Positions 1 through 11,721 of a DNA stretch of 64,000 nt are shown piece after piece. The notes beneath the pieces are model-generated. The model had not been told where the DNA came from and did not search any database. It saw only the letters and a list, made by a program, of their open reading frames with translations. A program made the translations under genes and the position numbers. Source of the DNA: Jannaschia sp. Os4 (GTDB lineage Bacteria > Pseudomonadota > Alphaproteobacteria > Rhodobacterales > Rhodobacteraceae); contig NZ_JAFCAR010000004.1 in assembly GCF_016820245.1 (NCBI RefSeq), positions 310,001-374,000 on the forward strand. The letters are read 5' to 3'. Positions within the stretch are counted from its first letter, which is position 1. The number at the start of each line of letters is the position of its first letter.

Positions 1-651
1 TGGGGGCAGACCCGCACGACGGCGGCCTTCGCCGGGCTCGCGATGGCGATGCTGCCGCTTCTGCTGCTGCCGCTGGCCCACGTCTTCGTGCCCGGCGACC
101 GCCTCACGTGGCGCAAGGCGGCGGGGTTCGGGCTGGGGGCGGTCGGCGCGCTGATCCTGATCGGGCCGGGGGCGCTGGACCCGTCGGGCGGGAACGGCGA
201 GGGCTGGGGGCAGCTGGCCTGCCTCGCGGCCGTGGTCTGCTACGCGGTGGGCTCCATCCTCACCCGGCGCTGCCCGCCGGTGGACGGGGTCTGGCTGTCG
301 GCCCTGTCGCTCTGGGCGGGGGCCGCCGCCCTGGTCCCGGCGATGCTTTGGCGCGAGGGCCTGCCGACCGCGGCCGCGCCCTCCGTCCTGGCCGCGATCC
401 TGTTCCTCGGCCTCGTCCCGACCGCCTTGGCCGCCCTCCTGCGCATCTCGGTCATCCGCAGCGCGGGCCCGTCCTTCATGACGCTCGTGAACTACCAAGT
501 GCCCGTCTGGGCCATGGGCACGGGGGCGCTGTTCCTCGGAGAGGCGCTGCCCGGACGGTTCTTCCTCGCCCTCACGCTCATCCTCGGCGGCCTCGCCCTC
601 GGGCAGGGCCGCCAGCTCGCCGCGCTACTCGGCGGCGAGCGCGCCCGCTGA
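1..651 (+). CDS. DMT/EamA-family drug/metabolite exporter (5' end outside window)
   Basis: C-terminal part of a multispanning inner-membrane transporter. The frame is open from base 1, so the true start lies upstream. The visible 216 residues are hydrophobic helices separated by short loops, and the second EamA half is recognisable (GSILTRR, then [28 protein letters not shown] and [11 protein letters not shown]). Proteins of this family export small metabolites or amino acids; the substrate cannot be read from sequence. Its 3' end overlaps the convergent glmM gene by 27 bp, and there is no terminator between them. Confidence 0.85.
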   Translation, partial: WGQTRTTAAFAGLAMAMLPLLLLPLAHVFVPGDRLTWRKAAGFGLGAVGALILIGPGALDPSGGNGEGWGQLACLAAVVCYAVGSILTRRCPPVDGVWLSALSLWAGAAALVPAMLWREGLPTAAAPSVLAAILFLGLVPTALAALLRISVIRSAGPSFMTLVNYQVPVWAMGTGALFLGEALPGRFFLALTLILGGLALGQGRQLAALLGGERAR

Positions 652-1974
652 GCGGACGGTCCCCGCGACCTCCGCGACGACGGCGCGCATCTCGGCCTCG
701 TCCTCGTGCTCGACCATGACGCGGATCAGCGGCTCGGTCCCCGAGGCGCGGATCAGGAGGCGCCCGCGCCCGGCGACGCGGGCCTCGGCGGCCCGGATCG
801 CGTCCTGCACGCCCGCGTCCTCCAGCGGACGCGTCCCCGAGGCGAAGCGCACGTTCTCCAGCATCTGGGGCACGGGGTCGAACGTGTGCAGCAGCTCGGA
901 CGCGGGCCGCCCGGCGCGGACCATCTCCGCGAGGAACTGGAGCCCCGCCAAGAGGCCGTCGCCGGTGGTCGCGTGGTCCGTCATCACGATGTGCCCCGAC
1001 TGCTCCCCGCCGAGGGTCCAACCGTTGTCGCGCAGCGCCTTCACCACGTGGCGGTCGCCCACCTTGGTGCGGTGCAGGTGCAGCCCCTGCCCCTCGAGGA
1101 AACGCTCCAGCCCGAGGTTCGACATCACCGTCGCCGCGAGCGTGCCCTTGGCGAGCCGCCCCTCCTCGGCCCAGCGGGCGGCGAAGAGGGCCATGATCTG
1201 GTCGCCGTCGCCGACGCGCCCGTTCTGGTCCACGAGGATGATCCGGTCCGCGTCGCCGTCGAGGGCGATGCCCACGTCCGCCCCATGGGCCACGACCGCG
1301 TCCTGAAGGGGCCCCGTGTGGGTCGAGCCGCAGCCCTTGTTGATATTGGTGCCGTCCGGGTTCACCCCGATCGGGACGACCGTCGCGCCCATCTCCCACA
1401 GGGCCTCGGGCGCGACCTTGTAGGCGGCGCCGTGGGCGCAGTCGATGACGACCTTAAGCCCGTCGAAGGTCATGCCCGGCGGCACCGCCCGCTTGACCGC
1501 CTCGACGTAGCGCCCCGCGCCGGTGTCGATCCGCTTGACCCGCCCGATCTCGCGGGCGTCGACCGGCTCGACCCCCGCCTCGACCATCGCGGCGATGGCG
1601 GCCTCGTCGGCGTCGGAGAGCTTGAACCCGTCGGGGCCGAAGAACTTGATGCCGTTGTCCTCGGCGCCGTTGTGCGAGGCGGAGATCATCACCCCGAGGT
1701 CGGCGCGCATGGACCGCGTCAGGTAGCCCACGGCGGGGGTCGGGACCGGGCCGAGCTGGAGCACGTGGACGCCCGTGGAGGCGAGGCCCGCCGTCAGCGC
1801 GGTCTCGAACATGTAGCCGGACAGCCGCGTGTCCTTGCCGATCACGACCCGGTGGATGCGCGCGTCGCCCTCGCGGCGGAAGTGGCGCCCGGCGGCGGCG
1901 CCCAGCCGCAGCGCCGTCTCGGCGGTCATGTGCCCCGTGTTCGCGCGCCCGCGCACCCCGTCCGTCCCGAACAT
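625..1974 (-). CDS. glmM: Phosphoglucosamine mutase
   Basis: Converts glucosamine-6-phosphate to glucosamine-1-phosphate in the cytoplasm, on the route to UDP-GlcNAc, peptidoglycan and LPS. It is 449 residues, the usual family length. Family motifs are all present: N-terminal MFGTDGVRG, the phosphoserine loop ISASHNG (catalytic Ser about residue 100), the Mg-binding loop DGDADR, the sugar-specificity segment GGEQSGH and the phosphate-binding [12 protein letters not shown]. The start is fixed by MFGTDGVRG; the frame stays open far upstream, but that part is the shadow of folP. The ATG shares one base with the folP stop (TGATG), so translation is probably coupled in a folB-folP-glmM operon. Confidence 0.97.
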   Translation of the reverse strand: MFGTDGVRGRANTGHMTAETALRLGAAAGRHFRREGDARIHRVVIGKDTRLSGYMFETALTAGLASTGVHVLQLGPVPTPAVGYLTRSMRADLGVMISASHNGAEDNGIKFFGPDGFKLSDADEAAIAAMVEAGVEPVDAREIGRVKRIDTGAGRYVEAVKRAVPPGMTFDGLKVVIDCAHGAAYKVAPEALWEMGATVVPIGVNPDGTNINKGCGSTHTGPLQDAVVAHGADVGIALDGDADRIILVDQNGRVGDGDQIMALFAARWAEEGRLAKGTLAATVMSNLGLERFLEGQGLHLHRTKVGDRHVVKALRDNGWTLGGEQSGHIVMTDHATTGDGLLAGLQFLAEMVRAGRPASELLHTFDPVPQMLENVRFASGTRPLEDAGVQDAIRAAEARVAGRGRLLIRASGTEPLIRVMVEHEDEAEMRAVVAEVAGTVRSAGALAAE

Positions 1975-2945
1975 CACGTCCCTCGCTCGATCGCGTCCCA
2001 AAGCCTCAGCGCGCGGCGCGTCCCCGCCACGTCGTGCACCCGGTGCATCTGGACCCCGGCCCGGACCCCGGCAAGCGTCACGGCCAGGGACCCCGGATCG
2101 CGGCGGTTCGCCGCGCCTTCGGGATCGTCGCCGATCACGCCGATGAAACGTTTGCGGCTCGCCCCCAGCAGGACTGGGAGGCCGAGAGAGTGGAGCGCCG
2201 GCAGCGCCCGCAGCAGGGCGACGTTCTGCGCGGCGGTCTTGGCGAACCCGATGCCCGGATCGACGAGGATGCGGTCGCGCACGATGCCGGCCGCCTCGGC
2301 CGCCGCGACGCGCCCGGCCAGCGCGGCGAGCACCTCGACGACCACGTCCGCGTAGTCGGTCTCGGCCTGCATCGTCTCGGGGGTGCCGCGCGCGTGCATC
2401 AGGACCACCGGCACGCCGGCCCGCGCGACCACGCCTGCCATCGCCGGATCGAAGGCCAGCGCCGACACGTCGTTCACGATCGCCGCCCCGGCGGCGAGCG
2501 CCGCCTCCGCCACGGCGGCCTTGCGCGTGTCGATGGAGACGGCGCGCGCCCGCAGCGCCTCGATCACCGGCACGACCCGCGCGACCTCCTCGGCCACGGG
2601 GACCTCCGCCGCGCCCGGCCGGGTCGACTCGCCGCCGACGTCGAGGAGGTCCGCCTCCATCGCCGCGCCGAGCGCCGCGACCTCCGCCGCGGTCCGCCCG
2701 CCGTCGGAGAAGCTGTCGGGGGTGGCGTTGAGGATGCCCATGATCCGGGGCGCGTCCCACGTCAGACCGGCCACGGGCGGGCGCGGCTCGCAGAGGATGT
2801 CGCGCTCCTCGGCGGACAGGTCGCCGACGCCGACCGTCGCCCCGTCCTCCAGCCGCCGCGCCCGGTCGAACCGGACCCAGCCGCCCGCCAGCGGGGCCGC
2901 GCCCGGCGCGTCGGGATGGCACGGCAGCGGCAGGAGGGGCGTCAC
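1974..2945 (-). CDS. folP: Dihydropteroate synthase
   Basis: Condenses p-aminobenzoate with dihydropterin pyrophosphate in folate synthesis; it is the sulfonamide target. Motifs: [15 protein letters not shown] (pterin/pyrophosphate loop), GGESTRPGA (pABA loop), DPGIGFAKT and LGASRKRF. I place the start at a GTG that overlaps the folB stop by four bases (GTGA), giving 323 residues; a longer start at 2981 would lie inside folB. There are about 60 residues before the TIM barrel, a little longer than in E. coli. Confidence 0.95.
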   Translation of the reverse strand: MTPLLPLPCHPDAPGAAPLAGGWVRFDRARRLEDGATVGVGDLSAEERDILCEPRPPVAGLTWDAPRIMGILNATPDSFSDGGRTAAEVAALGAAMEADLLDVGGESTRPGAAEVPVAEEVARVVPVIEALRARAVSIDTRKAAVAEAALAAGAAIVNDVSALAFDPAMAGVVARAGVPVVLMHARGTPETMQAETDYADVVVEVLAALAGRVAAAEAAGIVRDRILVDPGIGFAKTAAQNVALLRALPALHSLGLPVLLGASRKRFIGVIGDDPEGAANRRDPGSLAVTLAGVRAGVQMHRVHDVAGTRRALRLWDAIERGT

Positions 2946-3781
2946 GGCTCGAGCGTTCCCCCGAACTCGGCGGCGAACCACGCGGCGAGCGTCGCCGGGT
3001 CGGTCTCCGCCGGCCCGTCCGGCGCGTCAAGCACGATCCGCGACGGCGCCCACAGCACGGCCCGCCCGCCGCGCAGCGCGTGGTCCAGCTCGGTCCGCGT
3101 GTCGACCACGGTGCAGTCGGGCACGGCGGCGGCGACCCGCCACGCGGCCTGCTCGTAGGCGAGCAGCGCGACGCGCCGCTGCGCGAGCGGGTGCGCCACC
3201 TCCGGCACCTCGAAGTCGGGGACGGCGATCATCACCAGCGGGCGTGCCGCCCCGGCCACCGTGCCGGCCAAGCCGGGATCGTCCGCGGAACCCGGCGCGA
3301 GCACCCGGACGTGCGGGCGCGGGGCCTCGATCGGCTGGGCCGCCGCCCCGTCGCCGGAGCGCACGATCTCCACCCCGAGGCGGTGCGGCCCCCGGTCGAG
3401 CTTCTCGATCCGCACGAAGACGCGCACGGCCTGCTCGTGGCCGAGGACGCGCGCGGCGACGCGCTCCGCCAGCGTCTCGAGGAGGTTGAGGCGCTCGGCC
3501 TCAAGCTCGGCGTCGATGGCGCCGATCAGCGTGTCGTAGGAGAGGATCGCGTCGACGTCGTCGGTCTCGGCCAGCGGCGGCCCGTCCACGGGCGCCACCT
3601 CGGCCACCACGTCGAACGACAGCCGCTGGGTCCGCCCCCGCTCCTCGGCGAAGGCTCCGATCTCCACGGCGCGGACGTGCTCGCGCAGCGAGATGCGGTC
3701 GAGCCCCGCCGCGCCGGCCCGCGCGCGGTCGAGGGGCGCGGCGAAGGCCAGCCGCAGGGCGTCGGTGTCGTCGGCGGCCAT
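2942..3781 (-). CDS. folB: Dihydroneopterin aldolase with a C-terminal extension
   Basis: Folate-pathway aldolase that cleaves dihydroneopterin. Residues about 29-140 are the FolB domain: [10 protein letters not shown] with the conserved Glu, SYDTLIGAI with the Tyr, [10 protein letters not shown], and the catalytic Lys of RIEKLDRG (about 127). The protein is 279 residues, while stand-alone FolB is about 120. The remaining 140 residues include a hydrophobic strand ([10 protein letters not shown]) and a basic helical stretch with no motif I recognise, so the extension is a domain of unknown role. The ATG lies downstream of a strong hairpin terminator, so this gene probably heads the folB-folP-glmM operon. 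Confidence 0.9.
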   Translation of the reverse strand: MAADDTDALRLAFAAPLDRARAGAAGLDRISLREHVRAVEIGAFAEERGRTQRLSFDVVAEVAPVDGPPLAETDDVDAILSYDTLIGAIDAELEAERLNLLETLAERVAARVLGHEQAVRVFVRIEKLDRGPHRLGVEIVRSGDGAAAQPIEAPRPHVRVLAPGSADDPGLAGTVAGAARPLVMIAVPDFEVPEVAHPLAQRRVALLAYEQAAWRVAAAVPDCTVVDTRTELDHALRGGRAVLWAPSRIVLDAPDGPAETDPATLAAWFAAEFGGTLEP

Positions 3782-3870
3782 CTCGCCCTCCGTCAGCGTC
3801 CGCCGCCCCCTGCCACGGGGCGCGCCGCGCGGAAAGGTCCGGCTCCGACCGGCGATGGCCCGAACGCGAA

Positions 3871-3900
3871 CGGGCCGCGCTTCCCCCGAAGCGCGGCCCG
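3871..3900 (-). terminator. Hairpin terminator after the wall hydrolase gene
   Basis: Perfect 13-bp stem (3871-3883 with 3888-3900) closed by a CCCC loop. Read on the minus strand it follows the wall hydrolase gene by about 80 bp and precedes folB. The downstream bases are only mildly T-rich (TTCGCGTTCG). Confidence 0.75.
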
Positions 3901-3978
3901 TCGCCGCCCGTCCCGTCCCGTCCGGGCGGCGTGCGGCGCGCGTCCTTGGGCCGGACGCCGCGCCGCGGTGACCTCGGC

Positions 3979-4641
3979 TCAGGCGCCGGGGATCTGCTTG
4001 TAGAAGATGTGCGTCCCGACGGTCGCGGTGCGGGGGTAGACCTTGTTCCAGTAGGGATCGACGTAGTCCGCGTGGTAGTGGGTCGCGTCGCCCGTGATGC
4101 GGCGCTCTTTGCCGTCCATGACCTCGCGCGCGATCTTGCCGGCGATGTCGGCGGCACGCCGCTCGGTCATCGTCTCGGGGAGGCCGTCGCAGGTGTAGGA
4201 GAACTGGCAGGCGTGCAGGCGCCCGGTGCCTTGGTTTACCACCCCGCAGATCGTGTCGGGATACCGTTTGGAGTCGACCCGGTTCATGATCACCTCGGCC
4301 ACCGCGTACTGGCCGCGGATCGGCTCGCCGCGGGCCTCGAAGTAGATCGCCTCCTTCAGGCAGGCGAACTCCTTGCCGCCGGTGGCGCGGGGCATCGCGT
4401 CGAGGCGGGCGCGGGTGTAGGCGGGCGGCAGCGCCTCGGCGGCGGGGGCGTCCTCCGGCTCGGCGAAGGAGGCCGGCACCAGGATCTCGCCGTCGAGGGC
4501 CGCGTCGAGCAGCGTGTCCACCGGGGCGATCATCGCGCCCGCCGCGTGGGCTGCGGGCGCCGTGGCGGCGAGGCCGAGGGCGGCGATCAAGGCGCAACGG
4601 TTCAGGGCGGCCGAAGCGGCCGTTCGAATGGTCGTGAGCAT
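3979..4641 (-). CDS. Secreted SleB/CwlJ-type cell-wall hydrolase
   Basis: Probable peptidoglycan hydrolase acting in the periplasm. It has 220 residues. An N-terminal signal peptide ends near APAAHAAGA. The catalytic domain (Hydrolase_2 family) covers about residues 90-220: CLKEAIYFEARGE with the catalytic Glu, QYAVAEVIMNRV, YPDTICGVV, CQFSYTCDG, and the C-terminal ATHYHADYV...W segment. This family cleaves spore cortex in Bacillus; in non-sporulating alphaproteobacteria it is a general wall-remodelling enzyme. It is followed by its own hairpin terminator and looks monocistronic. Confidence 0.9.
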   Translation of the reverse strand: MLTTIRTAASAALNRCALIAALGLAATAPAAHAAGAMIAPVDTLLDAALDGEILVPASFAEPEDAPAAEALPPAYTRARLDAMPRATGGKEFACLKEAIYFEARGEPIRGQYAVAEVIMNRVDSKRYPDTICGVVNQGTGRLHACQFSYTCDGLPETMTERRAADIAGKIAREVMDGKERRITGDATHYHADYVDPYWNKVYPRTATVGTHIFYKQIPGA

Positions 4642-4849
4642 ATGTACTGTCCCCTCTGGGGGCGCGGGCGACGCGGCGGGATCTCTATCGTCCTGCTCGC
4701 GCCGTCTGCCCGTGCCTCGGTTCCGTGAGGCCTAGATGCCGCGGGCGTGACCCGAGCGCAACGGTGGGGGACATTCCGAAAACGTTCCCAGAAACCGCTA
4801 AACCGTGACTTTTGTGCAATGATCCGCCGATGCGCGTGGCACGTCGGCA

Positions 4850-7372
<2,523 letters not shown>

Positions 7373-7506
7373 GGGCGGCGGCCTTTCGGCGCTCACCCTA
7401 ATGCGTGATTCCGGCGGGACAAAGGCTTACGCTGCGGCGCAGCATTTGCAGGAATGCAACAGCGGACGGCGGGGGGCGCCCCACCCCATGCTGCGGGTGC
7501 GAAAGG

Positions 7507-9837
7507 TCAGCCCTCCAGCCGCGACAGGTCCGCGATCCGGGCGGGCGCCTCGCGGATGGCGTGGAGGAGGTTGAGGCGGTTGCGGCGGACGATCTCGTTC
7601 TCGGCGTTCACCTGCACGGCCTCGAAGAAGGCGTCGATGGGCGCGCGGAGCGCGGCGAGGCGTTCCATCGCCCCGGCGTAGTCCTCGGCCTCCATCGCCG
7701 CGTCGAGGGCGGGCTTGGCCGCCTCCAGCGCATCGAAGAGCGCGCGCTCCTCGTCTGTCTCGGCCAGCTTGCGGTCGGCGCCGAAGCTGTACTCCACCCC
7801 GTCCTTCTCCTCGGCCTGCTCGAGGATGTTTTTCGCGCGGCGGTAACCTTGGATTAGGTTTTCGCCGTTATCCGTTGCGAGGAAGGCGTTCAGGGCGCGG
7901 GCGCGGGCCACCACGTCGGCGAGGTCGTCGGTCCGGTCGCCGGTGAGGACGGCGTCGATCACGTCGTGCCGGACGCCCTCGTCGCGGAGATGCACCTTGA
8001 GGCGGTCGTGGAAGAAGGAGAGGAGGTCAGGGCGATCAGATACGTTAGCCTGTAGTAGAATATAGTCGTCGTAATTCGAGAAGTCCTCTCCGCGCTCGGC
8101 CGTCTGAGCATTCAGCCAATCGCGGAAGGCTGCGTGGTCAATCGGAGATTGGGAAGTCAATTCACGGTAGGAAGAGACAAGCGTGCTTTCGTCCACACTG
8201 CTCCGCGTTGCGAGAAGGTAGAGCTCTTCCTCCAGTCTTGAGGCAGTCACCTTCGATGAGGATGTTACCTTCCACTTGCCTGAGTGATGGATGAATGCCT
8301 GGAGGAGGTACTCATCCAGCCCCAGTACGAGCCCATGTCCCATCACAATCCGAATGACCCCCAGCGCCGCGCGCCGCAGGGCGAACGGGTCCTTCGAGCC
8401 CGTCGGCTTCTCGTCGATGGCCCACATGCCCGTCAGCAGGTCGATCTTGTCGGCCAACGCGACGGCCACGCTCACCGGCTCGGTCGGCACGTCGTCGGAG
8501 GGGCCGAGGGGGGCGTAGTGCGCCTCGGCCGCCGCGGCGATGGCGGCGTGGTGCTCGGACGGGGCGAGTGAGGGTTCGGCCTTGAGCGCCTCGGCCACGT
8601 AGTAGCGGCCCATGACGCCCTGCAGTTCGGGGAACTCGTAGACCATCTCGGAGGCGAGGTCGGCTTTGGCCAGCCGCGCCGCCGTCTCCGCCACGTCCGG
8701 GTCCGCGCCGACCGCGGGCGCGATCTCGCGGGCCAAGGCGGCGATGCGCTCGATGCGCTCGCGCTGCGAGCCCAGCTTGGCGTGGAAGGTGACGTCCGAG
8801 AGCTTGTCGAGCCAGTCGCCCATGCCCGCCTTCGCCACGGCGAGGTCGTTCTCCCAGAAGAACGCCGCATCCGCCAACCGCGCGGCCAGCACGCGCTGGT
8901 TGCCGTCGAGGATCGTGGCGCCGCCATCCGCCGTCTCGCGGTTGGCGACGGTGACGAAGCGGACGATCCGGCCGTCGCGGTCGGCCACGGAGAAGAACTT
9001 CTGGTGCTCCTTCATCGACGTGCGCAGCACCTCGGGCGGGAGGTCGAGGAAAGCGTCGTCGATCTTCCCCATCAGCGGCACGGGCCATTCGACCAGCCCC
9101 GCCACCTCGGCCATCAGGCCCGGATCCTCGACCACGGAGAGGCCCGCCGCGAAGGAAAGGTTGTCCATGCCCGCGCGCACGATCTCGGCCCGCTCCTCGG
9201 CCTCCAGCACGACATGGGCGCGCTTGAGCTTGGCGGCGTAGTCGTCCCACGAGGTGACGGAGAAAGGCGCCGGCGCCATGAAGCGATGGCCCTCGGTCAC
9301 GTCGCCCGCCTCGATGCCGTCGACCGCCAGCGGGACGACGACGTGGCCGTCCTCGCGGGTCAGCAGGCACAGGATGCGGCGCAGCGGGCGGACCCAGCGG
9401 AGCGTCCCGTCGCCCCAGCGCATCGACTTGGGCCACGGGAAGTCGCGGATCGTGCGCTCCAGCACCTCGGCCACGATCTCCTCGGCGGGGCGGCCCGCGC
9501 GGCGGATCGTGGCGTAGAGGAAGGTGCCCTTCTTCTCCTCGCGCGCCTCGAGGTCGTCGCGCGACACCCCTGCCCCGCGCAGGAAGCCCTCGATCGCCTT
9601 CTCGGGGGCGTCGGCCTTGGGGCCGCGCCGCTCCGCGGCGGTGTCGGGCGAGCGGTCGGTCAGGCCCTGCACCGTGAGCGCGAGGCGGCGGGGCGTGGCG
9701 TGGGCGGCGGCGCCCTCGTAGGTCAGGCCCGCCTCGACGAGGCCGTCGGTCATCAGCCGCTTGAGGTCGGCGGCGGCCCGCGCCTGCATCCGCGCGGGGA
9801 TCTCCTCGGAGAAGAGTTCGATCAGAAGGTCGGCCAT
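7507..9837 (-). CDS. glyS: Glycyl-tRNA synthetase beta subunit
   Basis: Beta chain of the tetrameric bacterial glycyl-tRNA synthetase; it binds tRNA and partners GlyQ. 776 residues, some 90 longer than E. coli GlyS. N-terminal MADLLIELFSEEIPARM and the HD-like region (FFSVADRDG, MGDWLDKLSDVTFH, YEFPELQGVMGRYYV) are typical. Residues about 498-600 (nucleotides about 8040-8340) have far lower GC than their surroundings and include a Ser/Thr-rich run not seen in E. coli GlyS. The C-terminal anticodon-binding part (SFFHDRLKVHLRDEG, NLLHAIREAPARIADLSRLEG) is intact. The start lies one base after the stop of the preceding small gene. Confidence 0.95.
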   Translation of the reverse strand: MADLLIELFSEEIPARMQARAAADLKRLMTDGLVEAGLTYEGAAAHATPRRLALTVQGLTDRSPDTAAERRGPKADAPEKAIEGFLRGAGVSRDDLEAREEKKGTFLYATIRRAGRPAEEIVAEVLERTIRDFPWPKSMRWGDGTLRWVRPLRRILCLLTREDGHVVVPLAVDGIEAGDVTEGHRFMAPAPFSVTSWDDYAAKLKRAHVVLEAEERAEIVRAGMDNLSFAAGLSVVEDPGLMAEVAGLVEWPVPLMGKIDDAFLDLPPEVLRTSMKEHQKFFSVADRDGRIVRFVTVANRETADGGATILDGNQRVLAARLADAAFFWENDLAVAKAGMGDWLDKLSDVTFHAKLGSQRERIERIAALAREIAPAVGADPDVAETAARLAKADLASEMVYEFPELQGVMGRYYVAEALKAEPSLAPSEHHAAIAAAAEAHYAPLGPSDDVPTEPVSVAVALADKIDLLTGMWAIDEKPTGSKDPFALRRAALGVIRIVMGHGLVLGLDEYLLQAFIHHSGKWKVTSSSKVTASRLEEELYLLATRSSVDESTLVSSYRELTSQSPIDHAAFRDWLNAQTAERGEDFSNYDDYILLQANVSDRPDLLSFFHDRLKVHLRDEGVRHDVIDAVLTGDRTDDLADVVARARALNAFLATDNGENLIQGYRRAKNILEQAEEKDGVEYSFGADRKLAETDEERALFDALEAAKPALDAAMEAEDYAGAMERLAALRAPIDAFFEAVQVNAENEIVRRNRLNLLHAIREAPARIADLSRLEG

Positions 9838-9838
9838 G

Positions 9839-10381
9839 TCAGCTTCCGTTTCCTCGGGCGCCTTCCACGAGGGGCTCGTAGGTTTCGCGGTCGGGGCATT
9901 CGCGGCCCACGGGCGTGCCGGAATAGTCCCGGTCGCCGCATTCGTTCAGCTCGTGCCACGCCCAGCCGCGCCCGTCCGAGCCCAGCGCGACCACGCGGTC
10001 CACGCCGAAGGCCACGTCCTGGTAGGCGAGGAAGGTCTTGGCCTCGCCCACCTCGATCAGCGCGCCGATGGCGTCGGCGTCGAAGCACTCGAACCACGCG
10101 GGGGCGACGGTGGGCGCGCCCTCGGGCGGCTCCAGCCCCTCCAGCGTGGAGAGGTCCTCCGAGTGGCCGAAGCAGGCGCGGAAGCCCAGCGGCGAGGAGA
10201 CGGAGCGGATGGCCGACACCCCGCCCGCGTCGATGGCGCGGGGGCCGTCGGGCGTCACGAGGGTGAGCGTGACCGGCCCCTCGACCGGCTCCCAGAAGGC
10301 GCGCTGCTGGGTGTACCAGATGCCCCAGCCGCCCGCGACGCAGGCGGCGAGGATCAGCAGGATGGCGACCTTGCCCTTCAT
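9839..10381 (-). CDS. Membrane-anchored protein between glyQ and glyS (DUF6446-like)
   Basis: 180 residues with one N-terminal hydrophobic helix (AILLILAACVAGGWGIWY) that acts as an uncleaved anchor or signal, followed by a soluble periplasmic domain with four cysteines (ACFGHSE, FECFDAD, NECGDRD, RECPDRE) that could form two disulfides. Rhodobacterales commonly carry such a protein between the two glycyl-tRNA synthetase genes; from memory it matches DUF6446. Function unknown. Its stop is one base from the glyS ATG, so the two are probably co-translated. Confidence 0.75.
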   Translation of the reverse strand: MKGKVAILLILAACVAGGWGIWYTQQRAFWEPVEGPVTLTLVTPDGPRAIDAGGVSAIRSVSSPLGFRACFGHSEDLSTLEGLEPPEGAPTVAPAWFECFDADAIGALIEVGEAKTFLAYQDVAFGVDRVVALGSDGRGWAWHELNECGDRDYSGTPVGRECPDRETYEPLVEGARGNGS

Positions 10382-10514
10382 TGGCGCCGTCTCCGGCGGA
10401 TCGGCGCCACGCCGCTCGCGCGCCCGGCCCGGTGCGCGGTCGCGCAGCGGCCGCAGGGCCAGCGGCGGACCGTCCCACGGGCCGGCGCTCCCGCGACGTC
10501 GGTGCGCCGGTTCA

Positions 10515-10557
10515 GCGTCGTGCGGGGGTGAGGGATAAACTGCGTCGCGGAGAGCCC
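10515..10557 (+). repeat. Dispersed 43-bp repeat, copy A
   Basis: Matches 36308-36350 at 37 of 43 bases in the same orientation. The invariant core is GCGGGGGTGAGGGAT, followed after two bases by ACTGCG. It lies in the 238-bp gap between glyQ and the small anchored protein. No other feature was seen in this gap. Confidence 0.6.
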
Positions 10558-10619
10558 AGGAGCGCCAGCCCCCGGTCCGCCGCTGGCCCTGCTCGCGTCG
10601 ACGCTTTCGCTGAGGCCGC

Positions 10620-11537
10620 TCATGCCGCCGCGCCCCCCGCCTTCGTCTCGAGGAAGGCGTCGGCGCAGGCCTTCGCCAGCGCGCGGACGCGGCCGATATA
10701 GGCCTGCCGCTCGGTGACGGAAATGACGCCGCGCGCGTCGAGCAGGTTGAACAGGTGGCTGGCCTTGATCGCTTGGTCGTAGGCGGGCTGGGCCATGACG
10801 ATGCGGCGCCCGGTGCGGGGGTCGTCGTGGGGCTGCGACAGGATGCGGGCGCATTCGGCCTCGGCGTCCTCGAAGTGCTTCATCAGCATGTCGGTGTCGG
10901 CCACGTCGAAGTTCCAGCGCGCGTATTGCGCCTCGGCCTCGCGGAACACGTCGCCGTAGGTCAGCGGGATCGGCGCGTCGGGGGCGTTGAAGGGCATGGC
11001 GTTGCCGTCGTCGGCGCCCAGCACGTACATCGCCAGCCGCTCCAGCCCGTAGGTCAGCTCGCCCGAGACGGGGCGGCAGTCGTGGCCGCCGACCTGCTGG
11101 AAGTAGGTGAACTGCGACACCTCCATGCCGTCGCACCAGACCTCCCACCCGAGGCCCCACGCGCCGAGGGTGGGGGATTCCCAGTCGTCCTCGACGAAGC
11201 GGATGTCGTGGAGGTCCATGTCGATGCCGATGGCCGCGAGGCTGCCGAGGTAGAGCTCCTGCAGTTCGGGCGGGCTGGGCTTTATGATGACTTGGAACTG
11301 GTAGTAGTGCTGCCAGCGGTTGGGGCTGTCGCCGTAGCGCCCGTCGGTGGGGCGGCGGGACGGCTGGACGTAGGCGGCCGTCCACGGGGTCGGGCCCAGC
11401 GCGCGCAGGGTGGTGGCCGGGTGGAAGGTGCCCGCCCCGACCTCCATGTCGTAGGGCTGCAGCACGGCGCAGCCCTTGTCGGCCCAGTAGGCCTGGAGCC
11501 GCAGGATGATCTCCTGGAACGAGCGGGGCGCGTCCAT
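10620..11537 (-). CDS. glyQ: Glycyl-tRNA synthetase alpha subunit
   Basis: Catalytic alpha chain of the class II (alpha2beta2) glycyl-tRNA synthetase. 305 residues, full length. Motifs: [55 protein letters not shown] (motif 2), [29 protein letters not shown] and [12 protein letters not shown] (motif 3). First gene of the glyQ-anchored protein-glyS set. Confidence 0.98.
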   Translation of the reverse strand: MDAPRSFQEIILRLQAYWADKGCAVLQPYDMEVGAGTFHPATTLRALGPTPWTAAYVQPSRRPTDGRYGDSPNRWQHYYQFQVIIKPSPPELQELYLGSLAAIGIDMDLHDIRFVEDDWESPTLGAWGLGWEVWCDGMEVSQFTYFQQVGGHDCRPVSGELTYGLERLAMYVLGADDGNAMPFNAPDAPIPLTYGDVFREAEAQYARWNFDVADTDMLMKHFEDAEAECARILSQPHDDPRTGRRIVMAQPAYDQAIKASHLFNLLDARGVISVTERQAYIGRVRALAKACADAFLETKAGGAAA

Positions 11538-11721
11538 CGGGAACCTCTCGGGGTGCGGGCGGGGGCGCCGCGGGGGGCGGCGCTGCGCGTCGGGGGGCGC
11601 GTCTAGGGCGCAACAGGGACGGGGTCAACGCGGCCGGGGCCACGTGCCGCCGCGTCCCGGCCTTTCCTTCGCCCCACGGCTCCGCCACAACCGGGGGCCG
11701 AGGGACCCGAGGGACGTGACG

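Noticed and set aside
625-3030. An 801-codon open frame covering glmM and extending upstream
   Set aside because: Only the part from 1974 down codes for GlmM; the upstream part is Arg/Gly-rich shadow of folP, and the MFGTDGVRG start is conserved.
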